Assembly: GCF_900110755.1 (NCBI RefSeq)
Contig: NZ_FOFF01000009.1
Location: forward strand, 62,001 to 126,000
DNA length: 64,000 nucleotides
Direction: 5' to 3'
Source: Streptomyces sp. yr375
GTDB taxonomy: Bacteria; Actinomycetota; Actinomycetes; Streptomycetales; Streptomycetaceae
Shown here: positions 16,853 to 25,090 of the stretch, piece after piece
Layout of the letters: each line of letters starts with the position of its first letter
Position numbering within the stretch: position 1 is the stretch's first letter
The notes under the pieces: model-generated
Told to the model about the DNA's origin: nothing
The model's input: the letters and a program-made list of their open reading frames with translations, nothing else
The model's database searches: none
Program-made: the position numbers and the translations under genes

Positions 16853-17468
16853 CCGAGTCCTCTGCTGTCTTGCGGAACGTCCTTGAAGACTTGCAGGGTC
16901 GTGCCGTGCGGCCCAGTGCCCCAGTCACGAGTCTGGACGTGAATATGTCACGTCAAGACTCAAGTGGCCGGGGGCGGCTCGGTGGTCAACCAGCCGCAGG
17001 AGTCAACCTGTTGGGCATCTCGGCCAGGGAAGCCTGAAGCCTGACATTTAAGTTTCAAGATCTTGCATGGAGGCTTCAAAGGAAGCCATCATGGCTCCAT
17101 GAGCATCCCCCCACTCATCCCCCCCATTAGTTCCGCGCCGGAATTTTCTCCGCACGGCACATCGCGGAATCGGGAGCGGTTATTCCTCGCCCGGGCGGTG
17201 GACGGCGGGACCCGTGGGGCTCGAAACTTGTGTAATGGGCGGAATGTCGCGGTGTCGCGGTGTTTTTGTTTTGCCCTAATTATTTCATTCCCACGTGAAA
17301 ATCAAACGGCAACCGTGTGGCGTGAATGCGACATTCGGTGGGGTCGGGCGACGGTAATCCTGACGTTCGGTCAGTCACGACGGCGGGGAACTCCAGCCGT
17401 GCGCGGCACGTTCAAGGTTGGGCAACTGCCGCACCGCGAACGGCCGGTGCGTGTGAGGAGACGAGAAC
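16853..17468. promoter_or_regulatory. SARP / histidine kinase divergent control region
   Basis: 616 bp without a convincing gene; an open frame at 17063-17512 has no family resemblance and runs into the kinase. Seen: TCAAG words at 16953 and 16960, the palindrome CAAGATCTTG (17056-17065), TTCAAGA (17054) and TTCAAAG (17075) 21 bp apart, tandem GAAGCCT (about 17029-17042), and an unusually AT-rich stretch at about 17230-17310. The kinase start is preceded by GAGGAGA. Most likely holds promoters for both directions and autoregulatory sites. Confidence 0.5.
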
Positions 17469-18839
17469 GTGGGTGCCCGGGGCAGTGGAAGGCGCGTAAA
17501 CGCCTTGCGTAGGACGTCCCCCGGAGCGCTGGAGGAGCGGTGCCGGGACGGACTGGGTGGACTGGACGGACGGGACCGGCTGGGCCGGTTGCTGGACCAC
17601 GGCATCCCCACGTACTGGCTGACCCGGATCCTCACCGTCGTCCCGCTCGCGTTGATCGTCTCGCAGTGCGTCCTCGGCGCGCTGGCCCGGCAGACCCGAC
17701 CCGCACCCGTCATCGGCCTCCTCGTGGTCTTCGCGCTCGCGTTCGCCACTCAACTGGCCGTCGTGAGGGTGCGGGCGCGGTTCCGTACGAGCGGCCGGCT
17801 CCTGGCGATCCTCTGCGCGCAGGCCGTGCTGACCTATCTGCCCGTCCTCTGCTACGGCACCTCCTGGGTCCGTATGACGGGGCCGCTGGCCGCGTCGGTC
17901 CTCCTGGTCGGCCTGCCCGGCGCCTGGCTCGTCTGCTCGCTGATCGTCGCCAGCGCGCTGGGCATCGTATGGGGGCAGGAATCGTTCCTCACGGCCGTCT
18001 CGTACGCCGTGGACACGGTGCTGGCGGGCTGGATGATCTGGGGGTTCAGTAGAATCGCCGGCCGCCTCGTCGAGGTGCACGCCGAGCGGGGCGAGCTGGC
18101 CAGGGCGGCGGTCGCGCGGGAGCGGCTGCGCTTCTCGCGCGACCTGCACGACCTGTTGGGGGGCAGCCTCTCCGCCGTCATCCTGAAGGGGGAACTGGCC
18201 CATCGACTGGTTCCGGCGGGGGAGAGCCGCGCCCGTCAGGAGATCGCGGCGATGCTGGAGATCTCGCGCCAGGCCCTCACCGACCTGCGCGCGGTGGCCA
18301 AGGGCTACCGGTACCCCATGTCGCTCGCGGCCGAGCAGGACGCGGTGCGGTCGGTCCTGACCACGGCCGGCGTGGGCGTGACCATGATGACCGACCACGA
18401 CCGGCTGGACCCGGCGCTCGACGCCGTCCTGGCGATCGTGCTGCGGGAGGGAACGACCAACATCCTCAAGCACAGCAGGGCCAGGCACTGCCACGTCACG
18501 CTCACCGTGGCCGCCGGGGCCGTGCGGCTCGTCATGGTGAACGACGGTGTCGTCCCGTCCGCCGCCGGCCTTGCCGACGGCCACGGGCTGGCCAATCTCG
18601 ACGCCCGTCTGGCGGAGTTCGGCGGCCGGACGGAGGCGGGCGTCCTGGACGACGGCCGCTTCCGGCTCGTCGCGGAGGTGCCACCGCGGCCTCCGAACGG
18701 CCCGGCGGCCGCCGCCGAGGCCACGGGAGTCAGGGAAATCGCGCCGGCGCGGGGCCGGAACGCACGGAACGAAAGTAAAGGACCATGCACACCAGAATCC
18801 TGCTCGCCGAGGATGTCCATATGGTCCGCGGGGCACTGA
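17469..18839 (+). CDS. Membrane sensor histidine kinase (NarL-type partner)
   Basis: 456 residues. Several hydrophobic segments between about residues 50 and 190 form the membrane sensor. The dimerisation/phospho-acceptor motif RFSRDLHDLLGG (His about 224) is of the HisKA_3 type, and the ATPase N-box is LREGTTNILKHSRA. The ATP-binding G-box region is short (DGHGLANLDARLAEFGG). GTG 17469 follows GAGGAGACGAGAAC. The last 55 bases overlap the response-regulator gene, so the two are coupled. The signal is unknown. Its place inside the cluster, beside the SARP gene, suggests cluster-specific control. Confidence 0.88.
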   Translation: MGARGSGRRVNALRRTSPGALEERCRDGLGGLDGRDRLGRLLDHGIPTYWLTRILTVVPLALIVSQCVLGALARQTRPAPVIGLLVVFALAFATQLAVVRVRARFRTSGRLLAILCAQAVLTYLPVLCYGTSWVRMTGPLAASVLLVGLPGAWLVCSLIVASALGIVWGQESFLTAVSYAVDTVLAGWMIWGFSRIAGRLVEVHAERGELARAAVARERLRFSRDLHDLLGGSLSAVILKGELAHRLVPAGESRARQEIAAMLEISRQALTDLRAVAKGYRYPMSLAAEQDAVRSVLTTAGVGVTMMTDHDRLDPALDAVLAIVLREGTTNILKHSRARHCHVTLTVAAGAVRLVMVNDGVVPSAAGLADGHGLANLDARLAEFGGRTEAGVLDDGRFRLVAEVPPRPPNGPAAAAEATGVREIAPARGRNARNESKGPCTPESCSPRMSIWSAGH

Positions 18840-19396
18840 TCGCCCTGCTGGAGCTGGAAGCGGATCTGACCGTGGTGGCCTCGGTGAGCCGGGGGGACGA
18901 CATCGTGCCGACCGCTCTCCAGACCCTGCCCGACGTCGCGGTGCTCGACATCGACATGCCCGGCACGGACGGGCTCACCGCGGCGGCCGAACTCCACCGC
19001 AAGGTCCCGAGCTGCCGCACCCTGATCCTCACCTCGTTCGGCGCCCCCAACCTGCTGCGGCGGGCGCTGGCCGCGCAGGTGCCGGGGTACCTGCTCAAGG
19101 GCGCGCCGCCGAGCCAGCTCGCCAAGTCGGTGCGGGCGGTCGCCGCCGGGCAGCGCGCCATCGACCCCGAGCTGCTGCTGGACGCGTGGAACTGTCAGGA
19201 GAACCTTCTCTCCGCGCGCGAGACGGAGGTTCTGCGGCAGGCTGCCCGGGGGGCCGACGTCTGCGAGATCGCGAACAACCTGTGCCTGTCCAAAGGGACC
19301 GTGCGGAACTATCTGACCTCCGTCGTCACCAAGCTCGGTGCGCGTAATCGGCTCGATGCGGTGCGGATCGCTTACGACCAGGGGTGGTTGACCTGA
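18785..19396 (+). CDS. NarL/LuxR-family response regulator
   Basis: 203 residues. Receiver domain with acidic residues in LLAEDVHMV, the phospho-acceptor Asp in AVLDIDMPGTDG (about residue 57) and Lys in YLLKGAPPS. A LuxR-type helix-turn-helix follows (LSARETEVLRQAARGADVCE onward to KGTVRNYLTSVVTKL). It is the partner of the overlapping kinase. ATG 18785 has AAAGGA upstream. Targets are unknown; the SARP gene and antC are the obvious candidates by distance. Converges on antO across a hairpin. Confidence 0.9.
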   Translation: MHTRILLAEDVHMVRGALIALLELEADLTVVASVSRGDDIVPTALQTLPDVAVLDIDMPGTDGLTAAAELHRKVPSCRTLILTSFGAPNLLRRALAAQVPGYLLKGAPPSQLAKSVRAVAAGQRAIDPELLLDAWNCQENLLSARETEVLRQAARGADVCEIANNLCLSKGTVRNYLTSVVTKLGARNRLDAVRIAYDQGWLT

Positions 19397-19470
19397 GTCG
19401 GCTGCGAAGCAGAGCATGCCCTGCGGGGCTTGAGGTGGGGTGGAGCGGGGCTACAGCGTTGCCCTGTTCT

Positions 19471-19485
19471 GGGGGCTGTGCCCCC
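19471..19485. terminator. Hairpin in regulator / antO spacer
   Basis: GGGGGC-TGT-GCCCCC forms a 6-bp GC hairpin in the convergent spacer 19397-19503. Similar G/C-block motifs recur between Streptomyces genes. The adjacent G/C blocks (AGAGGGGGTACCCCC at about 19533) lie inside the antO reading frame. Confidence 0.5.
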
Positions 19486-19503
19486 AGGCCCCCCTATCGG
19501 CCC

Positions 19504-20361
19504 TTAAGGGGCCTCGTCCTCAAACTCCCCCAGAGGGGGTACCCCCAGACGGGCTGGATTCCCGGCCGGTGCTGAAAACAGGCTGTGCAGGGTGTTTGAT
19601 ACCTCTCTTGCTGCTGGGGAGTCGGGTTCGATCAGGGTGTAGTGGCCTGTGTTGGGGAGGGTGAGGGTTTCCAGGTCGGTGTGGGTGGCCGCGTAGTCCT
19701 TGAACTGGGTCAGGGGGACCTCCTCGTCGGCCGCGCCGTGCAGCAGTACGGTGCGGACGCCCGTGGTGCCTGCGCTCTTCAGGAGGGTCAGGGGGTCGGT
19801 GTGCGGCAGGCGCTGTGCGAACTGGTCGGGGCCGCCCAGGAGTTGGAGGGCCGCGTCGTTGCTGAGGCCGTCGCGGCGGGTGGCCTCCAGGTCGGTCAGG
19901 GGGGCCAGGGCCAGTACGGCGGGTGGCAGGGTCGTCGTGTGCCAGGGCGAGTCGGCCGGCAGGAGGGCGCGGGCCGCGCACCACAGGGCGAGGTGGCCGC
20001 CGGAGCAGTGGCCGGCCAGGACGTACGGCCGGCCCTGCGGCAGCGTGTCCACGATCCGGGCGACGTCGTCGAACGTCTCCGGATAGCCGCCCGCGCCCCC
20101 GGACCTGCGGAAGCCCGGCAGCAGCACGGAGAAGCCCTGAGTCGCCAGCCAGGCGGCGAACGGCGTCAGGTGCATCCGGTCGTAGCGCCAGTACCCGCCG
20201 TGCAGCAACAGCACCAGCGGCGCCTGCGGGTCCTCGGCGGGCCAGGCGTCGTAGGTCTGGTGGGGATGGTCGCCGTACTTCCCGTGCACCGGCGCGAGGA
20301 CCGGGCGCAGGCTCAGGACGCGCCGCTCCTCCTCGGCTGCGAAGGCCGAGATCTCCCTCAT
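19504..20361 (-). CDS. antO: Alpha/beta hydrolase, kynurenine formamidase-like, AntO-like
   Basis: 285 residues. The HGGYWRYD motif (about residue 55) is the oxyanion signature of kynurenine formamidases and related esterases. The nucleophile is in AGHCSGGHLALW (about 120) and the His in LPNTGHYTLIEP. Two roles are possible: hydrolysis of N-formylkynurenine between AntN and AntP, which the pathway needs, or a role in the N-formyl group of the product as proposed for AntO. GHCSGG shows the usual Ser after Cys. ATG 20361 follows GGCAGGAC. The last 20 or so residues come from a repetitive G/C-block motif and are probably not part of the fold. Confidence 0.75.
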   Translation of the reverse strand: MREISAFAAEEERRVLSLRPVLAPVHGKYGDHPHQTYDAWPAEDPQAPLVLLLHGGYWRYDRMHLTPFAAWLATQGFSVLLPGFRRSGGAGGYPETFDDVARIVDTLPQGRPYVLAGHCSGGHLALWCAARALLPADSPWHTTTLPPAVLALAPLTDLEATRRDGLSNDAALQLLGGPDQFAQRLPHTDPLTLLKSAGTTGVRTVLLHGAADEEVPLTQFKDYAATHTDLETLTLPNTGHYTLIEPDSPAAREVSNTLHSLFSAPAGNPARLGVPPLGEFEDEAP

Positions 20362-20396
20362 GAAGTCCTGCCTTTCTCGAAGTGGGTCCGCACGGG

Positions 20397-21188
20397 TCAG
20401 ATACCCAGCAGCAGGCCGCCGCTCGCGTCCACGCACTGGCCCGTCACCCAGCGTGCGTCGTCGCTCGCCAGGAACGCCACCACGTCCGCGATGTCCTCCG
20501 GGTTGCCCAGCCGGTTGAACACCGACGCCGACTCGTAGCGCGCCCGCACCTCGGGCTGCTTCAGGGTCGGGTTGATGCCCGTCTCCGTGACACCCGGGGA
20601 CACCGCGTTCACGGTGATCCCGCGCGGGCCGAGTTCCTTCGCCAGCGTGCGGGTGAGCACGTCGATCGCGCCCTTCGACATCGAGTAGGCGACGATCCAG
20701 GAGAACGCGACGCGGGTCGCCAGCGAGGAGATGTTGACGATCCGGCCGCCGTCCCGCATGCGGCCGAGCGCCCGCTGGATGAGGAAGAAGGGAGCCTTGG
20801 TGTTGACCGCGAACACCTCGTCGTACTGGGCCTCCGTCACCTTCGAGATCTCCACGGGGAGGGTGATGCCCGCGTTGTTGACCAGAATGTCCAGCCCGGG
20901 CGCCGCGCCGAGCCCGGCCAGCCCCTCGTCGAACGCCGCCCACAGCGTGTCGGCGTCGCCCGGCACACCGAGTTCCGCGTGGACGGGGAACGCCTGCCCG
21001 CCCGCCGCGACGATCTCCTCGACCGTCTCCTTGGCCGACACCGCGTCATGGCCGTAGTGCACCCCGACCAGCGCGCCCTCGGCCGCCAGCCGCATCGAGA
21101 CGGCCTTGCCGATGCCCCGGCTGCCGCCCGTCACCAGCGCCGTCCGGCCCGAAAGCTTTCCCACGGTGTTCTCCTCAGTCGTTGTCAT
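20397..21188 (-). CDS. antM: Discrete SDR ketoreductase, AntM-like
   Basis: 263 residues, classical SDR (FabG-like): cofactor loop TGGSRGIGKAV, NNAG motif, catalytic Ser in VNISSLATRV and YxxxK in YSMSKGA. In antimycin assembly AntM reduces the beta-keto group made by AntD, giving the C8 hydroxyl used for later acylation. ATG 21188 lies 11 bp after the antD stop, so it is co-transcribed with antC-antD. AntD has no ketoreductase domain, which fits a trans-acting enzyme. Confidence 0.85.
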   Translation of the reverse strand: MTTTEENTVGKLSGRTALVTGGSRGIGKAVSMRLAAEGALVGVHYGHDAVSAKETVEEIVAAGGQAFPVHAELGVPGDADTLWAAFDEGLAGLGAAPGLDILVNNAGITLPVEISKVTEAQYDEVFAVNTKAPFFLIQRALGRMRDGGRIVNISSLATRVAFSWIVAYSMSKGAIDVLTRTLAKELGPRGITVNAVSPGVTETGINPTLKQPEVRARYESASVFNRLGNPEDIADVVAFLASDDARWVTGQCVDASGGLLLGI

Positions 21189-21199
21189 CAGGGTTCACA

Positions 21200-24100
21200 T
21201 CAGGCGTTGTCGGTGCGTTGCAGGGCCGTCGCCACCAGCTCGCCGATCCGTGCGATCGGTTCCGGCTCGGTCATCTCGTAGTGGCCGCACGGCACTTCGT
21301 GGTTCTCGACCACGCCGTCGACGTACGCGCGCCACTCCTGCGCCTTGTCCTGGGCGTCCGACGGGTCGTCCGAGTCGGCCGCCGCGCCCACGGCGCTGAA
21401 GAACAGGACGTCGCCGTCGAACACGTCGAGGCTGAACTCGGGCGCCACGCGCAGGTTGTTGCGCATCACCCGGGCGATGTCGGCGGCCTCCTCGGCGGTC
21501 ACCTCCGAGCCCGCCGCCGGGCCGTCGGCGTCGAGCAGCCGCAGCAGGGCGGCGACGTCGGCCGGCGCGCCGTCCGGCAGGTGGACGCCGGTCAGCCGGG
21601 AGATCAGGGCCGCCACCTGCCGCTCGGCCACCTCCGGGGACGGCGGGTGGAGGTTCAGCAGCGGGGAGTCCAGCATGACCAGCAGCTCCACCCGCTCGCC
21701 CGCGTTTTGGAGCGCGGTGGCCATGGCGTGGGCCACCATGCCGCCGTAGGACCAGCCGAGGAGCCGGTAGGGGCCGGCCGGCTGGATCTCGCGCAGCAGC
21801 CCCAGGTAGAACTCGACCATGTCCTTCGGGTCGGCGGCGGGGGGTGCGACGCCGTCCAGTCCGCGCGCCTGGATGGCGTAGACCGGCTGCTGTTCGCCCA
21901 GGTGGGCGAGGAGTCCGGCGTAGCGCCAGCCGATGCCGCCGCCGGGGTGCAGGCAGAACAGCGGACGCTGATCGCCCGCCGTGCGCAGCGGGAGGACCGG
22001 GGCGAAGGCGTCCCGGCCGCCGCCGCGGCGGCCCGCGCGGTCCAGGAGCTCCGCGACGGTCGGGGAGGCCAGCACCGCCGAGCCCGGCACGTCGAGGACG
22101 CCCGCCTTGCGCAGCCGGCCGGCGAGGATCACCCCGCGCATGGAGTCGCCGCCCAGGTCGAAGAAGTTGTCGTGGACGCCGATCGGCTCCACGCCCAGGA
22201 CCTCCTGCCACTGCTCGGCGACCGCGCGTTCGAGGTCGCCGCGCGGGGCGACGTACGAGGTCCGCAGGTAGGGGCGGGGGGACAGGGAGCGGGCCGACGG
22301 TCCGGGCGTCGTGGTGGCGGCCGTGGGCTCCGTCTCCGTCCCGGTCTCTGTCGCCGTTTCCTCGGCGTTCGTGGGGCGGGTGGTGTGTCGTGGTGGGTCG
22401 ATCCAGTGGCTGCGGCGGTCGAAGGCGTAGCCGGGGAGCGGGGTGGCCGGGGCGTGGTCTTCGTCCCGGGGTGCGCCGAGCGGGGCGAGGTCGGCCGGTA
22501 CGCCGGCCGTCCACAGCCGGGCGAGCGCCTCGGAGAACACCTCGACGTCGGAGCGCGTGGACTTGGCGTGGCGCATGGTGCCGACCGTGACCGGTCCCGC
22601 CTCCGGCAGACACGCCCGGGTCAGCTTCGACAGCGTGTCGCCGGGGCCGACCTCCACCAGCAGCGGTTCGCCGCGCCGCCACAGGGCCGCGACGCCGTCG
22701 GCGAACCGCACCGTCCCACGGAGCTGGTCCACCCAGTGCTGGACGCTGGTGGCCTGTTCGTCGGTGACCCAGGTGCCGGTGGTGTTGGTGACGTAGGGGA
22801 TGCGGGGCGGGCGCAGGGTGACGCCGCGCACGGCCTCGGTGAAGTCGCCGAGGATCGGGTCGAGCATGTGCGAGTGGGCCGCGAGGGACAGCGTCAGTCG
22901 GCGGTGCGGGATCTCCTCGGCCGTCAGCCGCCGTTCCAGCGCGGCCACCGCCTCCTCGCCGCCCGCGACCGTGCAGGCGTCCGGTCCGTTCACCACGCTG
23001 AGCGAGAGGCCGCCGGTCAGCCTGCGGCGCAGCTCCTCCTCGCCCAGGACGACGCTGACGGTGGCGCCGCCCGCCGCGACCATCAGCCGCGCGCGCTCCG
23101 CCACCAGCGGCAGCATGTCCTCCAGATCCATGACCCCGGCGAGACAGGCCGCCGTGTACTCGCCGATGGAGTGGCCGAGCAGCGCGTCCGGCCGGGCCCC
23201 GCGCTCCATCAGCACGGTGGCCAGGGCGTATTCGGTGACGACCACCGACAGCAGCCCCAGCACGCCGGGGTCGGTGCTGCCGGCGCCGAACAGGGTGTCG
23301 CGCAGGTCCCGGCCCAGCACGGGCCGCAGGATCCCGGCGCAGTGGTCGACGACGTCCCGGTACGGGGCGCAGCCGTCGTACAGCTCCGCGCCCATGCCGG
23401 AGTACTGCGCGCCGCCGCCGGGCAGCAGGAACGCCACGCGCGGCGGCCGGTCCGCGCCCTGCGCGGGCGTGTCGGACAGCGGACGGCCGAGCAGTTCCAC
23501 GGCGTCCCGGGCGCTCCCGGCGACGACCGCGGCCCGGTGGGGCATCGCGGGGCGGCGGGTGCGCAGGGTGTGGGACACCTTGGCCAGGTCCGCGCCGGGG
23601 TGGTCCGACAGGTGCCGGGCGAGCGCGTCGCCCTGGCCGGGCAGCGCCCCGGGGGTCCGGGCGGACAGCGGCAGGATCTGCCACCGGGCGGCGGGGGCGT
23701 CGTCCGGAGCGATGGGCGGGTCCGGCTCCGGGGCCGCCGGTGCTTCCTCGAGGATGACGTGCGCGTTCGTGCCGCCGATGCCGAAGGCGCTGACGCCCGC
23801 GCGGCGCGGGCCGCCGCCGGACGGCCACTCCTCCGGTCCCGACGGCACCCGGAACGGGCTCGCGGCCAGGTCGATCAGCGGGTTCGGGCGGTCGAAGTGG
23901 GCGACCGGCGGGATCAGTCGGTGCTCCAGGACCAGGACGGCCTTGATGAAGCCCGCGATGCCGGCGGCGGCCCCGAGGTGGCCGATGTTGGGCTTGACCG
24001 ACCCGAGGGCGCAGTACTGCGTGCGGTCGGTGGTCTCCCGGAACACCCGGGTCAGCGCCTCCACCTCGATGGGGTCGCCGAGGTTCGTGCCCGTGCCGTG

Positions 24101-25090
24101 GGCCTCCAGGTAGCCGATGGAGTCGGCGTCGACACCGGCCAGCGTCTGGGCCATGAGGATCGCCTCGCACTGCCCCTCGGTGCTGGGCGCGCTGAAACTC
24201 ACCTTCCGCCGGCCGTCGTTGTTGACCGCCGAGCCCTTGATCACGGCCCGGATCCGGTCGCCGTCCGCCAGCGCGTCCGCCAGCCGCTTGAGGACCACCG
24301 CGCCCACGCCGTCGCCCGGCACGGTGCCCGCGGCCTGCGCGTCGAAGGCCCGGCAGCGGCCGTCCGGGGAGAACACGCCGCCCGTGACGTGGCGGTAGCC
24401 GAGCTTCGCCGACGGGTTGACCGAGACCGCCCCGGCCAGCGCGATGTCACAGGCGAAGTTCAGCAGGTCCTGGCAGGCGGTGTGGACCGCCACCAGCCCG
24501 GTGGAGCACGCCGTCTGCAGCGACAGACTCGGGCCGGTCAGGCCGAGTTCGTACGAGATTCTGGTGGCCAGGGTGCCGAGCGAGTTCGCGGCGGTGGTGT
24601 GGACCAGCTCCACCGAGCCGGGCTGCCCCGCGAACCTCGGGTACACGTGGGACGCGTAGTAGCGGCTGTCCCCGGCGCCCGCGTAGACGCCGATCGTGCG
24701 GCCCTCCCGGTCGGCCGCGTACCCGGCGGCCTCCAGCGCGAGGTAGGCGCACTCCAGCAGCAGCCGCTGCTGCGGGTCCACGATCGCGGCCTCGGCGGGG
24801 CTGTAGCCGAAGAAGCCCGCGTCGAACAGGTCGATGCCCTCGATGACCGAGGCCCTGCGCACCAGGGAGGGGTCCGCGAGGTCCGCCGGGTCACCGCCGG
24901 CGGCGAGGAACTCCTCCTCGCTCACCGCGCGCACCGACTCCTTGCCGGCGGCGACGTTCTCCCAGAACTCCTCCACCGTGTCGGCCCCGGGGAAGCGCCC
25001 CGCGAGGCCGATGACGGCGATGTCGTTGTCCGAGAACCCGTCGGATCCGTTGTGCCCGTTCTCGTTCTCGTTCTCCGGCGTGTCAGTCAT
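21200..25090 (-). CDS. antD: Type I PKS, KS-AT-ACP-TE, AntD-like
   Basis: 1296 residues. KS with Cys in TACSTG (about 197) and His in EAHGTGTN (about 332). AT with GHSIGE (about 638). ACP with Ser in LGGDSMRG (about 980). Thioesterase with Ser in GWSYGGMVAH (about 1114) and His in CGHYEMTEP. It adds one alkylmalonyl unit to the depsipeptide and the TE closes the dilactone. The AT selectivity segment reads LAAHSHM instead of HAFHS (malonyl) or YASHS (methylmalonyl), as expected for an unusual extender. ATG 25090 overlaps the antC stop by eight bases (ATGACTGA). The N-terminus is a short acidic Asn/Glu-rich stretch. Confidence 0.92.
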   Translation of the reverse strand: MTDTPENENENGHNGSDGFSDNDIAVIGLAGRFPGADTVEEFWENVAAGKESVRAVSEEEFLAAGGDPADLADPSLVRRASVIEGIDLFDAGFFGYSPAEAAIVDPQQRLLLECAYLALEAAGYAADREGRTIGVYAGAGDSRYYASHVYPRFAGQPGSVELVHTTAANSLGTLATRISYELGLTGPSLSLQTACSTGLVAVHTACQDLLNFACDIALAGAVSVNPSAKLGYRHVTGGVFSPDGRCRAFDAQAAGTVPGDGVGAVVLKRLADALADGDRIRAVIKGSAVNNDGRRKVSFSAPSTEGQCEAILMAQTLAGVDADSIGYLEAHGTGTNLGDPIEVEALTRVFRETTDRTQYCALGSVKPNIGHLGAAAGIAGFIKAVLVLEHRLIPPVAHFDRPNPLIDLAASPFRVPSGPEEWPSGGGPRRAGVSAFGIGGTNAHVILEEAPAAPEPDPPIAPDDAPAARWQILPLSARTPGALPGQGDALARHLSDHPGADLAKVSHTLRTRRPAMPHRAAVVAGSARDAVELLGRPLSDTPAQGADRPPRVAFLLPGGGAQYSGMGAELYDGCAPYRDVVDHCAGILRPVLGRDLRDTLFGAGSTDPGVLGLLSVVVTEYALATVLMERGARPDALLGHSIGEYTAACLAGVMDLEDMLPLVAERARLMVAAGGATVSVVLGEEELRRRLTGGLSLSVVNGPDACTVAGGEEAVAALERRLTAEEIPHRRLTLSLAAHSHMLDPILGDFTEAVRGVTLRPPRIPYVTNTTGTWVTDEQATSVQHWVDQLRGTVRFADGVAALWRRGEPLLVEVGPGDTLSKLTRACLPEAGPVTVGTMRHAKSTRSDVEVFSEALARLWTAGVPADLAPLGAPRDEDHAPATPLPGYAFDRRSHWIDPPRHTTRPTNAEETATETGTETEPTAATTTPGPSARSLSPRPYLRTSYVAPRGDLERAVAEQWQEVLGVEPIGVHDNFFDLGGDSMRGVILAGRLRKAGVLDVPGSAVLASPTVAELLDRAGRRGGGRDAFAPVLPLRTAGDQRPLFCLHPGGGIGWRYAGLLAHLGEQQPVYAIQARGLDGVAPPAADPKDMVEFYLGLLREIQPAGPYRLLGWSYGGMVAHAMATALQNAGERVELLVMLDSPLLNLHPPSPEVAERQVAALISRLTGVHLPDGAPADVAALLRLLDADGPAAGSEVTAEEAADIARVMRNNLRVAPEFSLDVFDGDVLFFSAVGAAADSDDPSDAQDKAQEWRAYVDGVVENHEVPCGHYEMTEPEPIARIGELVATALQRTDNA

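Noticed and set aside
17063..17512. Open frame in the SARP-kinase spacer
   Set aside because: No family features, poor codon pattern, and overlaps the kinase start; treated as regulatory DNA.
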